Below the pieces are notes generated by a model that was not told the origin of the DNA, made no database searches, and worked only from the letters and a program-made list of their open reading frames with translations. The position numbers were made by a program, and so were the translations under genes. From assembly GCA_036525795.1 (NCBI GenBank), contig DATCZS010000076.1, forward strand, positions 1 to 13,529: DNA of 13,529 nucleotides, read 5' to 3'. This document shows positions 6,127 to 12,315 of this stretch, piece after piece. Numbering within the stretch: position 1 is the first letter of the stretch; each line of letters opens with the position of its first letter. This stretch comes from DATCZS01 sp036525795 (GTDB lineage Bacteria > Actinomycetota > Acidimicrobiia > Spongiisociales > ZC4RG35).

Positions 6127-6528
6127 GTGTCGCACTCGACCGCCATCATGGTTCGCTTCGGGGACCTCGACCCGTACGACCACGTCAACCACGCCCGCTA
6201 CCTGACCTACTTCGAATCCGCCCGGATCGAACTGCTCGAAGAGATCGGTTTCGGAATGGGCGTGATGAAGGACCGCGGGTTTCAGATCGTGCTGGTGGAG
6301 ATCACCGCCGGATTCCACGCGGCGGCCGGTCTCCATGACGTGCTCACGATCTCAACCGATGTTCGAGAGGTGAAACGAGCCACCACCCGATGGCGCCAGG
6401 AGGCCCGTCGCGGCGACGAGCTGGTGGCCACCCTCGATGTGCGCGCGGCCTTCACGGACCTCGACGGCCGTCCGACCCGCCCGCCGCCGGGGTTTGCCGA
6501 AGCCGCCTCCCGGTTCCAGGCTCCATGA
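6127..6528 (+). CDS. Acyl-CoA thioesterase, hotdog fold (4HBT/YbgC-like)
   Basis: 133 residues with the hallmark V-R-F-G-D-L-D-P-Y-D-H-V-N-H-A-R-Y-L-T-Y-F-E at residues 9-30. Asp15 matches the catalytic Asp of 4-hydroxybenzoyl-CoA-type thioesterases, and the HVNHARY turn leads into the long hotdog helix (residues about 26-45). Enzymes of this family hydrolyse acyl-CoA or aryl-CoA thioesters in the cytoplasm, usually as tetramers. Length fits the family. Starts at GTG 6127 with no ribosome site but a TACGGT hexamer 6 nt upstream. It converges on the ABC transporter operon with 36 bp between. Its proximity to the VOC protein and dehydrogenase suggests a small catabolic group, but this is inference. 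Confidence 0.87.
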   Translation: MSHSTAIMVRFGDLDPYDHVNHARYLTYFESARIELLEEIGFGMGVMKDRGFQIVLVEITAGFHAAAGLHDVLTISTDVREVKRATTRWRQEARRGDELVATLDVRAAFTDLDGRPTRPPPGFAEAASRFQAP

Positions 6529-6564
6529 CGTCCACAGGCCCTTCGGTCAGCGCTCGGGGACGAC

Positions 6565-7314
6565 TCAGAGACGTCCGGCTTCCACGATGCGGTGCAGGAA
6601 CTCCCGGGTCTCGGGGTGCTTCGGCTCGGTGAACAGCTCGGACGGAGGCCCTTCCTCGATGATTCGCCCGCCGTGGAGGAACCCGACGCGATCGGCCGTG
6701 TCGCGGGCGAATCCCATCTCGTGGGTGGCGATCACCATCGTCAGGCCCTGATCTTTGAGCTCGCGGATGAGGGCGAGGACCTCGCCCACCAGCACGGGGT
6801 CCAGCGCCGAGGTCACCTCGTCGAGGAGAAGGAGCTCCGGGCGCATGGCCAGCGACCGGATGATCGCCACCCGCTGCTGCTGTCCGCCCGAGAGGCGTTC
6901 GGGGAACTCGGAGGTCTTGTCCGCCAGATCGAACCGCTCGAGCAGCTCCATGGCCCGATGCTCGGCCTCCTCACCCGACACGGCCTGGACCTTGCGCGGC
7001 GCAAGGGTGATGTTGTCGAGCACCGAGAGGTGCGGGAACAGGTTGAACGACTGGAACACGATCGCCATGCGCGATCTGACCTCGTTGGGGTTGACGTCCG
7101 GGTCGGTGATGACGAGATCGTCGAGCTGGATCTGTCCGCCGTCGATCGGGACCAGGAGGTTGATGCACTTGAGCAGTGTCGACTTCCCCGATCCGGACGC
7201 CCCGATGAGACAGACCACTTCGTGGGTGTCGACCTGGAGATCCACGTCGTCGAGGACCAGCCTGTCGTCGAACGCCTTGCGGACGTCGGACACCGTCAGC
7301 TTCCTCACGCTCAT
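6565..7314 (-). CDS. Polar amino acid ABC transporter, ATP-binding protein
   Basis: 249 residues, full length for a GlnQ/HisP-type ATPase that powers uptake of polar amino acids. All motifs are present: Walker A GASGSGKST (38-46), Q-loop Gln88 in IVFQSF, signature LSGGQ (141-145), Walker B LLLLDE (161-166), D-loop SALD and switch His198. Start at ATG 7314 overlaps the permease stop by 4 nt (ATGA), showing translational coupling. The same frame stays open far upstream, but that stretch is antisense-like sequence over the permease and is not part of the protein. Last gene of the three-gene importer operon. Confidence 0.95.
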   Translation of the reverse strand: MSVRKLTVSDVRKAFDDRLVLDDVDLQVDTHEVVCLIGASGSGKSTLLKCINLLVPIDGGQIQLDDLVITDPDVNPNEVRSRMAIVFQSFNLFPHLSVLDNITLAPRKVQAVSGEEAEHRAMELLERFDLADKTSEFPERLSGGQQQRVAIIRSLAMRPELLLLDEVTSALDPVLVGEVLALIRELKDQGLTMVIATHEMGFARDTADRVGFLHGGRIIEEGPPSELFTEPKHPETREFLHRIVEAGRL

Positions 7315-8186
7315 GTCGCCACCGCCTGCTTGCGGCGCCGATCGCGCTCGGTGTACCAGTCGGCGAACCGGGCCATCGGGACGCTGACGACGAGGAAGAG
7401 CACCGTTGCCGCCAGATAGGGCGTGTAGTTGAAGGTGGCGGCCACATCGATCTGGGCCTCCCTCACCCCCTCGCGGGCTCCGAGCACGAACACCAGGGCC
7501 ACGTCCTTCTGCAGGCTCACGAACCCGTTGAGCAATGCGGGGATGACGTTGCGCACCGCCTGAGGGACGATCACGTAGCGGAGGCTCTGCACCTGTGTGA
7601 GACCGAGCGACCGGGCCGACATGCGCTGGCTTTCCGGGACCGATTCGATCCCCGATCGGTAGACCTCGGCGGTGTACGCCGAGTAGCTGAGCACGATGGC
7701 GGCCATCCCCCAGAAGAGGCGGCTGTTGGTCACGCCGGGGAGCTGGAGGGCGGGGACGCCGAAACCGAGAAGCAGGATCAGCAGAATCATCGGCACACCC
7801 CTGATCAGGTCGATGAACACCACCACCAGAGAGCGGAGGGGGAAGAACGCCGGCCCTCGGAGCGAGCGGATCATGGCCAGGATCAGGGCGAAGGCCAGGA
7901 TCGCCACCTGGCCGATGGTGAAGAGGCGGACGTCGAGCCAGAACCCGCGCAGCACGTCGGGGAACGAGTCCGAGAACTGCTCGAGGTCGAAGAACTGGGC
8001 CCGGACCTTGGGCCACGCCTCGGAAGAGATCACGAGCAGCCACACGATCACGACGAAGCCGATCGTCGACACGAACGCGATGAGAGCCCCCCTGGCCCCC
8101 TCCTCCCGCAGGGTCGAACGCACCCGGGGCCCGAACATGCTCGGGCCCCGGGTCGGCATCTCGCTTCCGGACGGCGACACCGTCAC
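7311..8186 (-). CDS. Polar amino acid ABC transporter, permease
   Basis: A 291-residue membrane protein of the HisM/GlnP family. Hydrophobic segments are at about 34-53, 86-106, 116-140, 156-173, 212-235 and 254-273. The cytoplasmic coupling loop is the classic EAA-type block YRSGIESVPESQRMSARSLG followed by LRYVIVPQAVRN (about 176-213), which docks on the ATPase. An N-terminal basic extension of about 33 residues precedes the first helix. Start choice is uncertain: GTG 8186 has GGAAG 10 nt upstream, while ATG 8159 has GGAAG only 4 nt away. It begins 16 nt after the binding protein ends. Only one permease gene is present, so it probably works as a homodimer. Confidence 0.93.
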   Translation of the reverse strand: MTVSPSGSEMPTRGPSMFGPRVRSTLREEGARGALIAFVSTIGFVVIVWLLVISSEAWPKVRAQFFDLEQFSDSFPDVLRGFWLDVRLFTIGQVAILAFALILAMIRSLRGPAFFPLRSLVVVFIDLIRGVPMILLILLLGFGVPALQLPGVTNSRLFWGMAAIVLSYSAYTAEVYRSGIESVPESQRMSARSLGLTQVQSLRYVIVPQAVRNVIPALLNGFVSLQKDVALVFVLGAREGVREAQIDVAATFNYTPYLAATVLFLVVSVPMARFADWYTERDRRRKQAVAT

Positions 8187-8202
8187 GAGCGCGGCGCTTC
8201 CG

Positions 8203-9066
8203 TCACTTGCTCAGGATCGGGATGTCGCTGGCTCCGGCCAGCCACTCCTCGGCCAGGGAGTCGAGTGTCCCTTCGGCCCGGAGGTCGACGATCACCGCGT
8301 CGACACACGCCTTCAGCGGGTTTCCGTCCTCGAACAGGAGTCCGAACTGGTCGGCCTTGTCCTCCTCTGCGGGGAGCACCCCGATGATCTGGACGCCTTC
8401 GAGTTCGACGGCCGTCACGAAGTACGCGGTCGGCAGGTCGAAGACGATGGCATCGAGCTGACCGGCGTCGATCGCCGACTTGGCGTCTGCGTTGGTGTCG
8501 TAGGCGGAGGCCGGGGTGTCCGGCTGGATCACCTCTTCGATGTATTCGAAGCTGGTCGTTCCGATCTGGGCTCCGAGGTTGTAGGCCTTGAGGTCGGCGA
8601 TCGACGTCGCTGATGCCACCGGGCTGTCAGAGAGGCCGACCAGCGCCTGGTTGGTCACGTAGTAGGGCTCGGAGAAGTCGACGACCTCGTCCCGCTCGGC
8701 GGTGATCGAGTACTGCTGCAGGTTGAAGTCGAAGGTCTTCGGTCCGACCGCGATCGCCTCGTTGAAGTCGGTCCGCACCCAGGTCACTTCCTCATTCGTG
8801 AACCCGAGGCCGTCGGCGATCTCGTAGGCGAGGGCGGCCTCGAACCCTATCCCCGACTCGGGCTGGTCGAATGCCTCCCCATCGGTGGTTCCCACCCAGG
8901 GCGGAAACGCCGGTTCCCCGGTCGCGATGGTGAGCACTCCCGGGGTGACCAGGTTCAGGTCCTCCTTGGCACAGGACTCTCCGCCCCCGTCACCCCCGGT
9001 GTCGTCGGATGCACAGGCGGTGAGGATGAGCCCCAGCACCGTCAGCATCAGGATTCCACGCTTCAT
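8203..9066 (-). CDS. Amino acid ABC transporter, substrate-binding lipoprotein
   Basis: A 287-residue extracellular solute-binding protein family 3 member, the capture component of the importer. The signal peptide ends in lipobox L-T-A-C with Cys18 as the lipidation site, followed by a short Gly/Asp-rich linker. The mature part carries the family pattern: LTIATGEPAFPPW (about 45-57), then FNLQQYSITAERDEVVDFSEPYY (about 113-135) and a GAQIGTTSFEYIEE hinge segment. Ligand identity cannot be read off; polar amino acids are usual. Strong ribosome site GAGGAGGG just before ATG 9066. First gene of the operon; TACGAT at 9096-9091 is a possible -10 without a good -35. Confidence 0.95.
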   Translation of the reverse strand: MKRGILMLTVLGLILTACASDDTGGDGGGESCAKEDLNLVTPGVLTIATGEPAFPPWVGTTDGEAFDQPESGIGFEAALAYEIADGLGFTNEEVTWVRTDFNEAIAVGPKTFDFNLQQYSITAERDEVVDFSEPYYVTNQALVGLSDSPVASATSIADLKAYNLGAQIGTTSFEYIEEVIQPDTPASAYDTNADAKSAIDAGQLDAIVFDLPTAYFVTAVELEGVQIIGVLPAEEDKADQFGLLFEDGNPLKACVDAVIVDLRAEGTLDSLAEEWLAGASDIPILSK

Positions 9067-9134
9067 GGTCCCTCCTCGGACTGCCCTCTGATCGTACCGC
9101 CGGCAGGGATTGCTGCGCGAGTCCGACGCGATGA

Positions 9135-9174
9135 CGCCGTGTGCACGGCGCGGTGTCGATGCGTCGCCGCATCG
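9135..9174 (-). repeat. Two adjacent perfect hairpins upstream of the amino acid importer
   Basis: CGCCGTG (9135-9141) and CACGGCG (9144-9150) flank 2 nt; CGATGCG (9157-9163) and CGCATCG (9168-9174) flank the tetraloop TCGC. Both stems are 7 bp and only 6 nt separate them. They lie about 70-110 bp upstream of the binding-protein ATG. They could be operators, or leader RNA if transcription starts further upstream. Confidence 0.5.
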
Positions 9175-9257
9175 CGTTGTAGGCGCGACGAATCAGGTGG
9201 CTCTGTTCGGCGGAGCTCCGACCTGGGACCATCGGTGGCCGGCCACTGCCGGGACGG

Positions 9258-9294
9258 CGCGTTCGAGCCCGCCGAGGAGGCGGGCTCGAACGCG
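9258..9294 (-). terminator. Perfect 16-bp hairpin, probable terminator of the His-rich protein gene
   Basis: CGCGTTCGAGCCCGCC (9258-9273) and GGCGGGCTCGAACGCG (9279-9294) are exact inverted copies around the 5-nt loop GAGGA. It begins 14 nt after the stop codon of the exported His-rich protein. No U-run follows, so this would be an L-shaped, U-less terminator of the kind proposed for high-GC Gram-positives. It is the strongest stem in the window. Confidence 0.65.
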
Positions 9295-9308
9295 GGAGAG
9301 CGGGGGTC

Positions 9309-9875
9309 TCAGGTGTCGAGCGAGGTATCCGACTCCGGTGCCGGACCGAATCCCCCACCGAACCCGTGGTGGCCGAACCCGTGGTGGCCGAAGCCGTGGT
9401 GACCGAAGCCGCCACCAGGACCCTGGAAACCGGACCGCGGGCCCAGCTCCGAGCGGACGGCGTCGAACTCCTCCCGGGTCAGCTCACCATCGGCCCAGGC
9501 ATCGGCGAAGGGGCCTTCCGGGTCGGTCAGGCGGTCCGCGAAGGGGAGCACGCCCACCTCGTCGCGGGTGAGCACTCCGTCCGACCACGCCTCTTCCATC
9601 GCCTCGCGGGCCTCCTGACGCTGTGCGCGCATCTCCTCGCGAGCGTCTTGGAACTCGGCGCGCTTCGCGTCGAGGGCCCCGAGGATCGCGTCGGCCTGGC
9701 TCCGGGAGATGGTGTTGGCGGCGACCAGTTCGTCGAGGACCTCTGCCAGCGCCCCTCCCTGGCGGTACTCGATGGGCGCCGAGGAAGCCTCCCCATCATC
9801 GGTCTGGGCGAAGGCGACCGCAGCCCCCGCAACGATCAGCACTCCGGCGGAGAGCGCCGTGATCCATTTCCGCAT
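9309..9875 (-). CDS. Exported protein with paired DG-L-T motifs and Gly/His-rich tail, unknown function
   Basis: 188 residues, no family recognised. Signal peptide: MRKWITALSAGVLIVAGAAV then AFA-Q, cleavage near residue 23. A helical, charged region (about 42-98) follows, with EVLDELVAANTISRSQADAI and a run of Arg/Glu/Ala. Two copies of A-W-x-D-G-x-L-T-R-x-E occur at 96-106 and 126-136, giving an EF-hand-like look without a full calcium loop. The tail holds three tandem G-F-G-H-H units (156-170) inside a Gly/Phe-rich segment, six His in all, suggesting metal binding. Start: ATG 9875 behind AAAGGAG (5 nt); an earlier in-frame start at 9905 would spoil the signal peptide. It lies 116 bp after the kinase gene on the same strand, and its upstream region carries three 11-bp-spaced TGAG elements, so it is probably a target or sensor partner of the two-component system. 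Confidence 0.8.
   Translation of the reverse strand: MRKWITALSAGVLIVAGAAVAFAQTDDGEASSAPIEYRQGGALAEVLDELVAANTISRSQADAILGALDAKRAEFQDAREEMRAQRQEAREAMEEAWSDGVLTRDEVGVLPFADRLTDPEGPFADAWADGELTREEFDAVRSELGPRSGFQGPGGGFGHHGFGHHGFGHHGFGGGFGPAPESDTSLDT
9366..9410 (-). repeat. Three 15-bp tandem repeats coding G-F-G-H-H
   Basis: On the plus strand the unit reads GTGGTGGCCGAACCC and is repeated with one or two changes. It encodes the His-pair repeat of the exported protein. Such short in-frame arrays can change copy number by slippage, which would change the number of His pairs. Confidence 0.85.
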
Positions 9876-9941
9876 GCTGGCTCCTTTTCTGTCTTCTCCT
9901 GGCATGTACCGTCACCTTCGATCCGCCATGTGTGCATCCTG

Positions 9942-9969
9942 TGAGCCCTACCTGAGAGCCCGATGAGAA
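9942..9969 (-). promoter_or_regulatory. Candidate response-regulator binding site, three 11-bp-phased repeats
   Basis: On the plus strand TGAG occurs at 9942, 9953 and 9964, each 11 bp apart (coding strand: CTCA in TTCTCA, CTCTCA and GGCTCA). OmpR/PhoB-class regulators bind direct repeats with this phasing. The site lies 67-94 bp upstream of the exported protein ATG and downstream of the kinase stop. The matching TTCTCA pair upstream of the response regulator supports it. Confidence 0.5.
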
Positions 9970-9991
9970 AACCACCCCGTCGCCGCGGTCA

Positions 9992-11365
9992 TCAGTCGAG
10001 TTCGAAGCCGACGATGGCGCCGCCGGTGGAGGCGTTGCGGGCGAAGACCGTTCCGCCGTGGGCGGCGACGATGTGCTCGACGATCGACAGGCCCAACCCC
10101 GACCCGGGGCGGCTGCGGGCGTCGACCGATCGATAGAAGCGCTCGAACACGTGGGGGAGGTCGGCATCCGGAATCCCGGGGCCCCCATCGCGGACCTCGA
10201 CCCGGCCGCCGGACAGGTGGATCTCGACCCCGCCTCCCGGAGGGCTCCACTTGACCGCGTTGTCGACCAGATTGCCCAGTGCCCGCTCGAGCTGAGCTCG
10301 CCGTGCCTGAACCTCCCGACCCGAGCCCAGCACCGAGATGACCGTCGTGGTGCGCCGTCGGTAGAGGTCGGCAACGGATTGGGCCAGCTCGTCGAGGGAG
10401 ATGGGTCTCAGTGGTTCGTCGCTGTGACCCACGTCGGTGGCGAGAGCCACCAGTTCCTCGGACAGGTGCACCAGCTCGTCCGACTCGCGCAGAGCCATTT
10501 CGATCAACTCCCGTTGCTGATCGGAGCCGAGGTCACCGGCCCGTCTGTGCAGCGCTTCCAGAGCGGTCTTGAGGGCGGTGAGCGGAGTGCGGAACTCGTG
10601 GCTTGCATCCGACACGAGGCGCTGCTGCTGACGGCGCGATGTCTGCAGCGATCGCAGCATCGATCCGAACGCCGACGCCAGCCGTCCGATCTCTCCGGGC
10701 GCCTCTGCGTCGAGATCGGCGTCGAATCGCTCGGTGCGTGCCACCGATTCGGCGGTTTCGGTCAGCCGCTCGATCGGTCGCACCGCCCGTCCGGCCAGCA
10801 GCCACCCGGTTCCTGCGACAAGGGCGATACCGATCGCTCCGAGGAGCAAGAGGCGCCGGGTGAGCGCCGCCAGCGCCTCGTCGATCTCGGAAGCGTCGAC
10901 GGCGACCTGCACCGCTCCGATCTCGAGTCCGAAGGGGCTGCCCCGCTCGCCGGCCAGGTGAGCAGTGATCATCCGGTGGCGGACGCCGTCGATCTCGATG
11001 TCGCGCAGCAGCGGGTCGCCGGGCGAAGCCGCCAGGGCCAGGTCGGGCTGGTCGACGGGCAGGTCACTGGCGGACGCGTCCGCCTTGAGCACCACGGTGC
11101 CGGTCTGATCGATCAGCTGGACGATGGCGTCGAGGCCGACCAGGGGGTTGCGGCCCATGCCCATGCCGCGACCCGGTCCTGTCTCAGGGAATCGAGGAAG
11201 GGGTGTACCGGTGCGCTCCTGGAGGGCCACGCGACCGAGGAGGTCTCGATCGATGCGTGATTCGAGCTCGGTCCGGGTTGCGATGAGGGCGGCCGCGGTG
11301 GCGGCGCCGATGGCGACGGTCGCGACGGCTGCCAGGGTGGCCGCCCATCGCCAGCGAAGGCTCAT
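9992..11365 (-). CDS. Sensor histidine kinase, MprB-like
   Basis: 457 residues with classic EnvZ/MprB-type layout. TM1 about 8-29, an extracytoplasmic sensor loop about 30-171, TM2 about 172-191, HAMP about 192-245. The H box SDASHEFRTPLTAL carries phosphoacceptor His256; N box NLVDNAVKWSP (365-375); G1 DGGPGIP (393-399); F box VFERFYR; G2 GSGLGLSIVEH. The sensor loop includes a short Gly/Met segment (P-G-R-G-M-G-M-G-R-N, 64-73); no known sensor domain was recognised. ATG 11365 overlaps the response regulator stop by 4 nt (ATGA), so the two are translationally coupled. It autophosphorylates and passes phosphate to the regulator; the signal is unknown, with envelope stress or metal exposure plausible given the exported His-rich neighbour. 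Confidence 0.93.
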   Translation of the reverse strand: MSLRWRWAATLAAVATVAIGAATAAALIATRTELESRIDRDLLGRVALQERTGTPLPRFPETGPGRGMGMGRNPLVGLDAIVQLIDQTGTVVLKADASASDLPVDQPDLALAASPGDPLLRDIEIDGVRHRMITAHLAGERGSPFGLEIGAVQVAVDASEIDEALAALTRRLLLLGAIGIALVAGTGWLLAGRAVRPIERLTETAESVARTERFDADLDAEAPGEIGRLASAFGSMLRSLQTSRRQQQRLVSDASHEFRTPLTALKTALEALHRRAGDLGSDQQRELIEMALRESDELVHLSEELVALATDVGHSDEPLRPISLDELAQSVADLYRRRTTTVISVLGSGREVQARRAQLERALGNLVDNAVKWSPPGGGVEIHLSGGRVEVRDGGPGIPDADLPHVFERFYRSVDARSRPGSGLGLSIVEHIVAAHGGTVFARNASTGGAIVGFELD

Positions 11366-12045
11366 CGTTCCCTGGCCACGTAGCCGACCCCGCGCACGGT
11401 GTGCACCAGCCGCTGCTCACCGGCTGATTCGAGCTTGCGCCTCAGATAGCCGATGTACACGTCGAGGGAGTTCGAGGTGGTCTCGAAGTCGTAGCCCCAT
11501 ATCCGGTCGTAGATCACGTCGCGGGTGACCACGATCCCCTGGTTGAAGACGAGAAGCTCGAGCAAATCGAATTCGGTCTTTGTGAGATCGATCTGACGGT
11601 CGCCGCGACTGACGGTGCGGGCGGCGGGGTCCATACGGAGGTCTGCGAGTTCCATGCTGCCTCGTTCGCCGGATACCCCGCCCCGCCGGAGGAGGGCCCT
11701 GATCCTGGCCAGCAGTTCGTCCAGTGAGAACGGCTTCACCAGGTAGTCGTCTGCGCCGGCGTCCAGGCCCTGCACCCGATCACCGACCTCGTGACGGGCG
11801 GTCAGCATCAGTATCGGGACGGCGTTTCCTTTCGCCCGGACCTTGCGCGCCACCTCCATGCCGTCGAACCCGGGCATCATCACATCGAGAATCACCGCGT
11901 CCGGATCTTCTGCGGCGATGGCACGGAGCGCCTCGACCCCGTCGGGAGCCGTCTTCACCACGTACCCCTCGAACTCGAGCGCCCGTGCCAGCGACTCGCG
12001 TACGCCGCGGTCGTCTTCGGCGATCAGGAGAAGAGGAGAGGCCAC
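11362..12045 (-). CDS. OmpR/PhoB-family response regulator, MprA-like
   Basis: 227 residues from GTG 12045. Receiver domain 1-120: acidic pocket E10-D11-D12, phosphoacceptor Asp54 in VILDVMMPG, Thr82 and Lys104 (VKPF). The OmpR-type winged helix at about 129-227 shows LTKTEFDLLELL, the TSNSLDVYIGYLRRKL recognition segment and the terminal VRGVGYVARE wing. Overall similarity is to MprA-like regulators of Actinobacteria. I prefer GTG 12045 over an in-frame TTG at 12075: residues before 12045 are not domain-like and TACGAT lies exactly 6 nt upstream, arguing for a leaderless mRNA. TTCTCA direct repeats 49-65 bp upstream suggest autoregulation. Forms an operon with the kinase (4-nt overlap). Confidence 0.93.
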   Translation of the reverse strand: MASPLLLIAEDDRGVRESLARALEFEGYVVKTAPDGVEALRAIAAEDPDAVILDVMMPGFDGMEVARKVRAKGNAVPILMLTARHEVGDRVQGLDAGADDYLVKPFSLDELLARIRALLRRGGVSGERGSMELADLRMDPAARTVSRGDRQIDLTKTEFDLLELLVFNQGIVVTRDVIYDRIWGYDFETTSNSLDVYIGYLRRKLESAGEQRLVHTVRGVGYVARER

Positions 12046-12051
12046 TTGTCG

Positions 12052-12057
12052 ATCGTA
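12052..12057 (-). promoter_or_regulatory. Leaderless -10 element of the response regulator gene
   Basis: TACGAT on the minus strand, exactly 6 nt before GTG 12045; no Shine-Dalgarno in the gap and no clear -35. The TTCTCA repeats lie 49-65 bp upstream of the predicted start, where an activator could act in place of a -35. Confidence 0.5.
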
Positions 12058-12078
12058 TTCCGACGACCGGACCAATCC

Positions 12079-12161
12079 AGTGTGGGAGCGGGCTTCTCAG
12101 GCGATTCTCATCTGTTCCCGATGTGTATGACAATGAGAGCCGGAGATCGAGTGTGGGAGCG
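12079..12161. repeat. 12-bp perfect direct repeat, two copies
   Basis: AGTGTGGGAGCG occurs at 12079-12090 and again at 12150-12161, 71 bp apart. The copies bracket the TTCTCA elements. They may be a second regulator's operator or a duplication remnant. Confidence 0.6.
12094..12110 (-). promoter_or_regulatory. Candidate autoregulatory site of the response regulator
   Basis: TTCTCA at 12094-12099 and 12105-12110 on the plus strand, exactly 11 bp apart. An inverted TGAGAG follows at 12134-12139. The core is the same as in the triple repeat at 9942-9969, though in opposite orientation relative to the gene it would control. Confidence 0.5.
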
Positions 12162-12192
12162 TTGCGTTCGAGTCTTTCACCGACCGGGGCTC

Positions 12193-12220
12193 TGCGCACC
12201 GAGTAACCGTCCGGTGCGCA
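12193..12220. repeat. 9-bp perfect inverted repeat
   Basis: TGCGCACCG (12193-12201) and CGGTGCGCA (12212-12220) around a 10-nt spacer. Position in a divergent regulatory region suits an operator or a terminator; neither is shown. A second one, GCAGGT/ACCTGC, lies at 12241-12258. Confidence 0.6.
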
Positions 12221-12303
12221 TCCTCCTTCGCCCGGCGGCGGCAGGTCCATCCACCTGCGACCCGTGGCCACGCCAGGCCGATGCCGCCTGAACCGACCGG
12301 ATC

Positions 12304-12309
12304 TACCAT
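12304..12309 (+). promoter_or_regulatory. Leaderless -10 element of the TldD-like gene
   Basis: TACCAT exactly 6 nt before GTG 12316. An in-frame TGA at 12289-12291 and the absence of any other start codon between fix this GTG as the start, and no ribosome site fits in the gap. This is the firmest of the leaderless cases. Confidence 0.6.
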
Positions 12310-12315
12310 CACCGC

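Larger units (their letters stand above)
9067..9308. other. 242-bp intergenic region rich in inverted repeats
   Basis: No gene seen. From left to right it holds the importer operon promoter area (TACGAT 9096-9091), two adjacent perfect hairpins (9135-9150 and 9157-9174), the 12-bp palindrome GTGGCCGGCCAC (9235-9246) and the strong terminator-like hairpin 9258-9294. Confidence 0.6.
12046..12315. other. 270-bp divergent regulatory region between response regulator and TldD genes
   Basis: No gene seen. It contains the response regulator -10 (12052-12057), a 12-bp direct repeat, the TTCTCA pair, inverted repeats at 12193-12220 and 12241-12258, the palindrome CGTGGCCACG (12263-12272) and the TldD-like gene -10 (12304-12309). 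I looked for known riboswitch signatures and recognised none. Confidence 0.6.

Noticed and set aside
7315..8043. Upstream extension of the ATPase frame over the permease gene
   Set aside because: The permease is clearly encoded here in another frame and the ATPase begins at the ATGA overlap at 7314.
8990..9250. Protein-like fragment (EQSHLIRRAYNAMRRR) in the minus-strand spacer upstream of the importer
   Set aside because: Only a short stretch looks protein-like, the flanks are low-complexity, and the sequence is better explained by the hairpins in this spacer.
9366..9410. Short tandem repeats considered as a CRISPR-like array
   Set aside because: The 15-bp units are contiguous without spacers and lie inside a coding frame encoding G-F-G-H-H.
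10058..11260. 400-codon plus-strand frame antisense to the histidine kinase
   Set aside because: The kinase frame carries all H, N, G1, F and G2 boxes; the antisense frame has none and is a codon-bias shadow.
12120..12300. Possible riboswitch or small RNA before the TldD-like gene
   Set aside because: Several dyads exist, but I could not match conserved cores of known riboswitch classes and the gene appears leaderless, so an RNA leader is unlikely.
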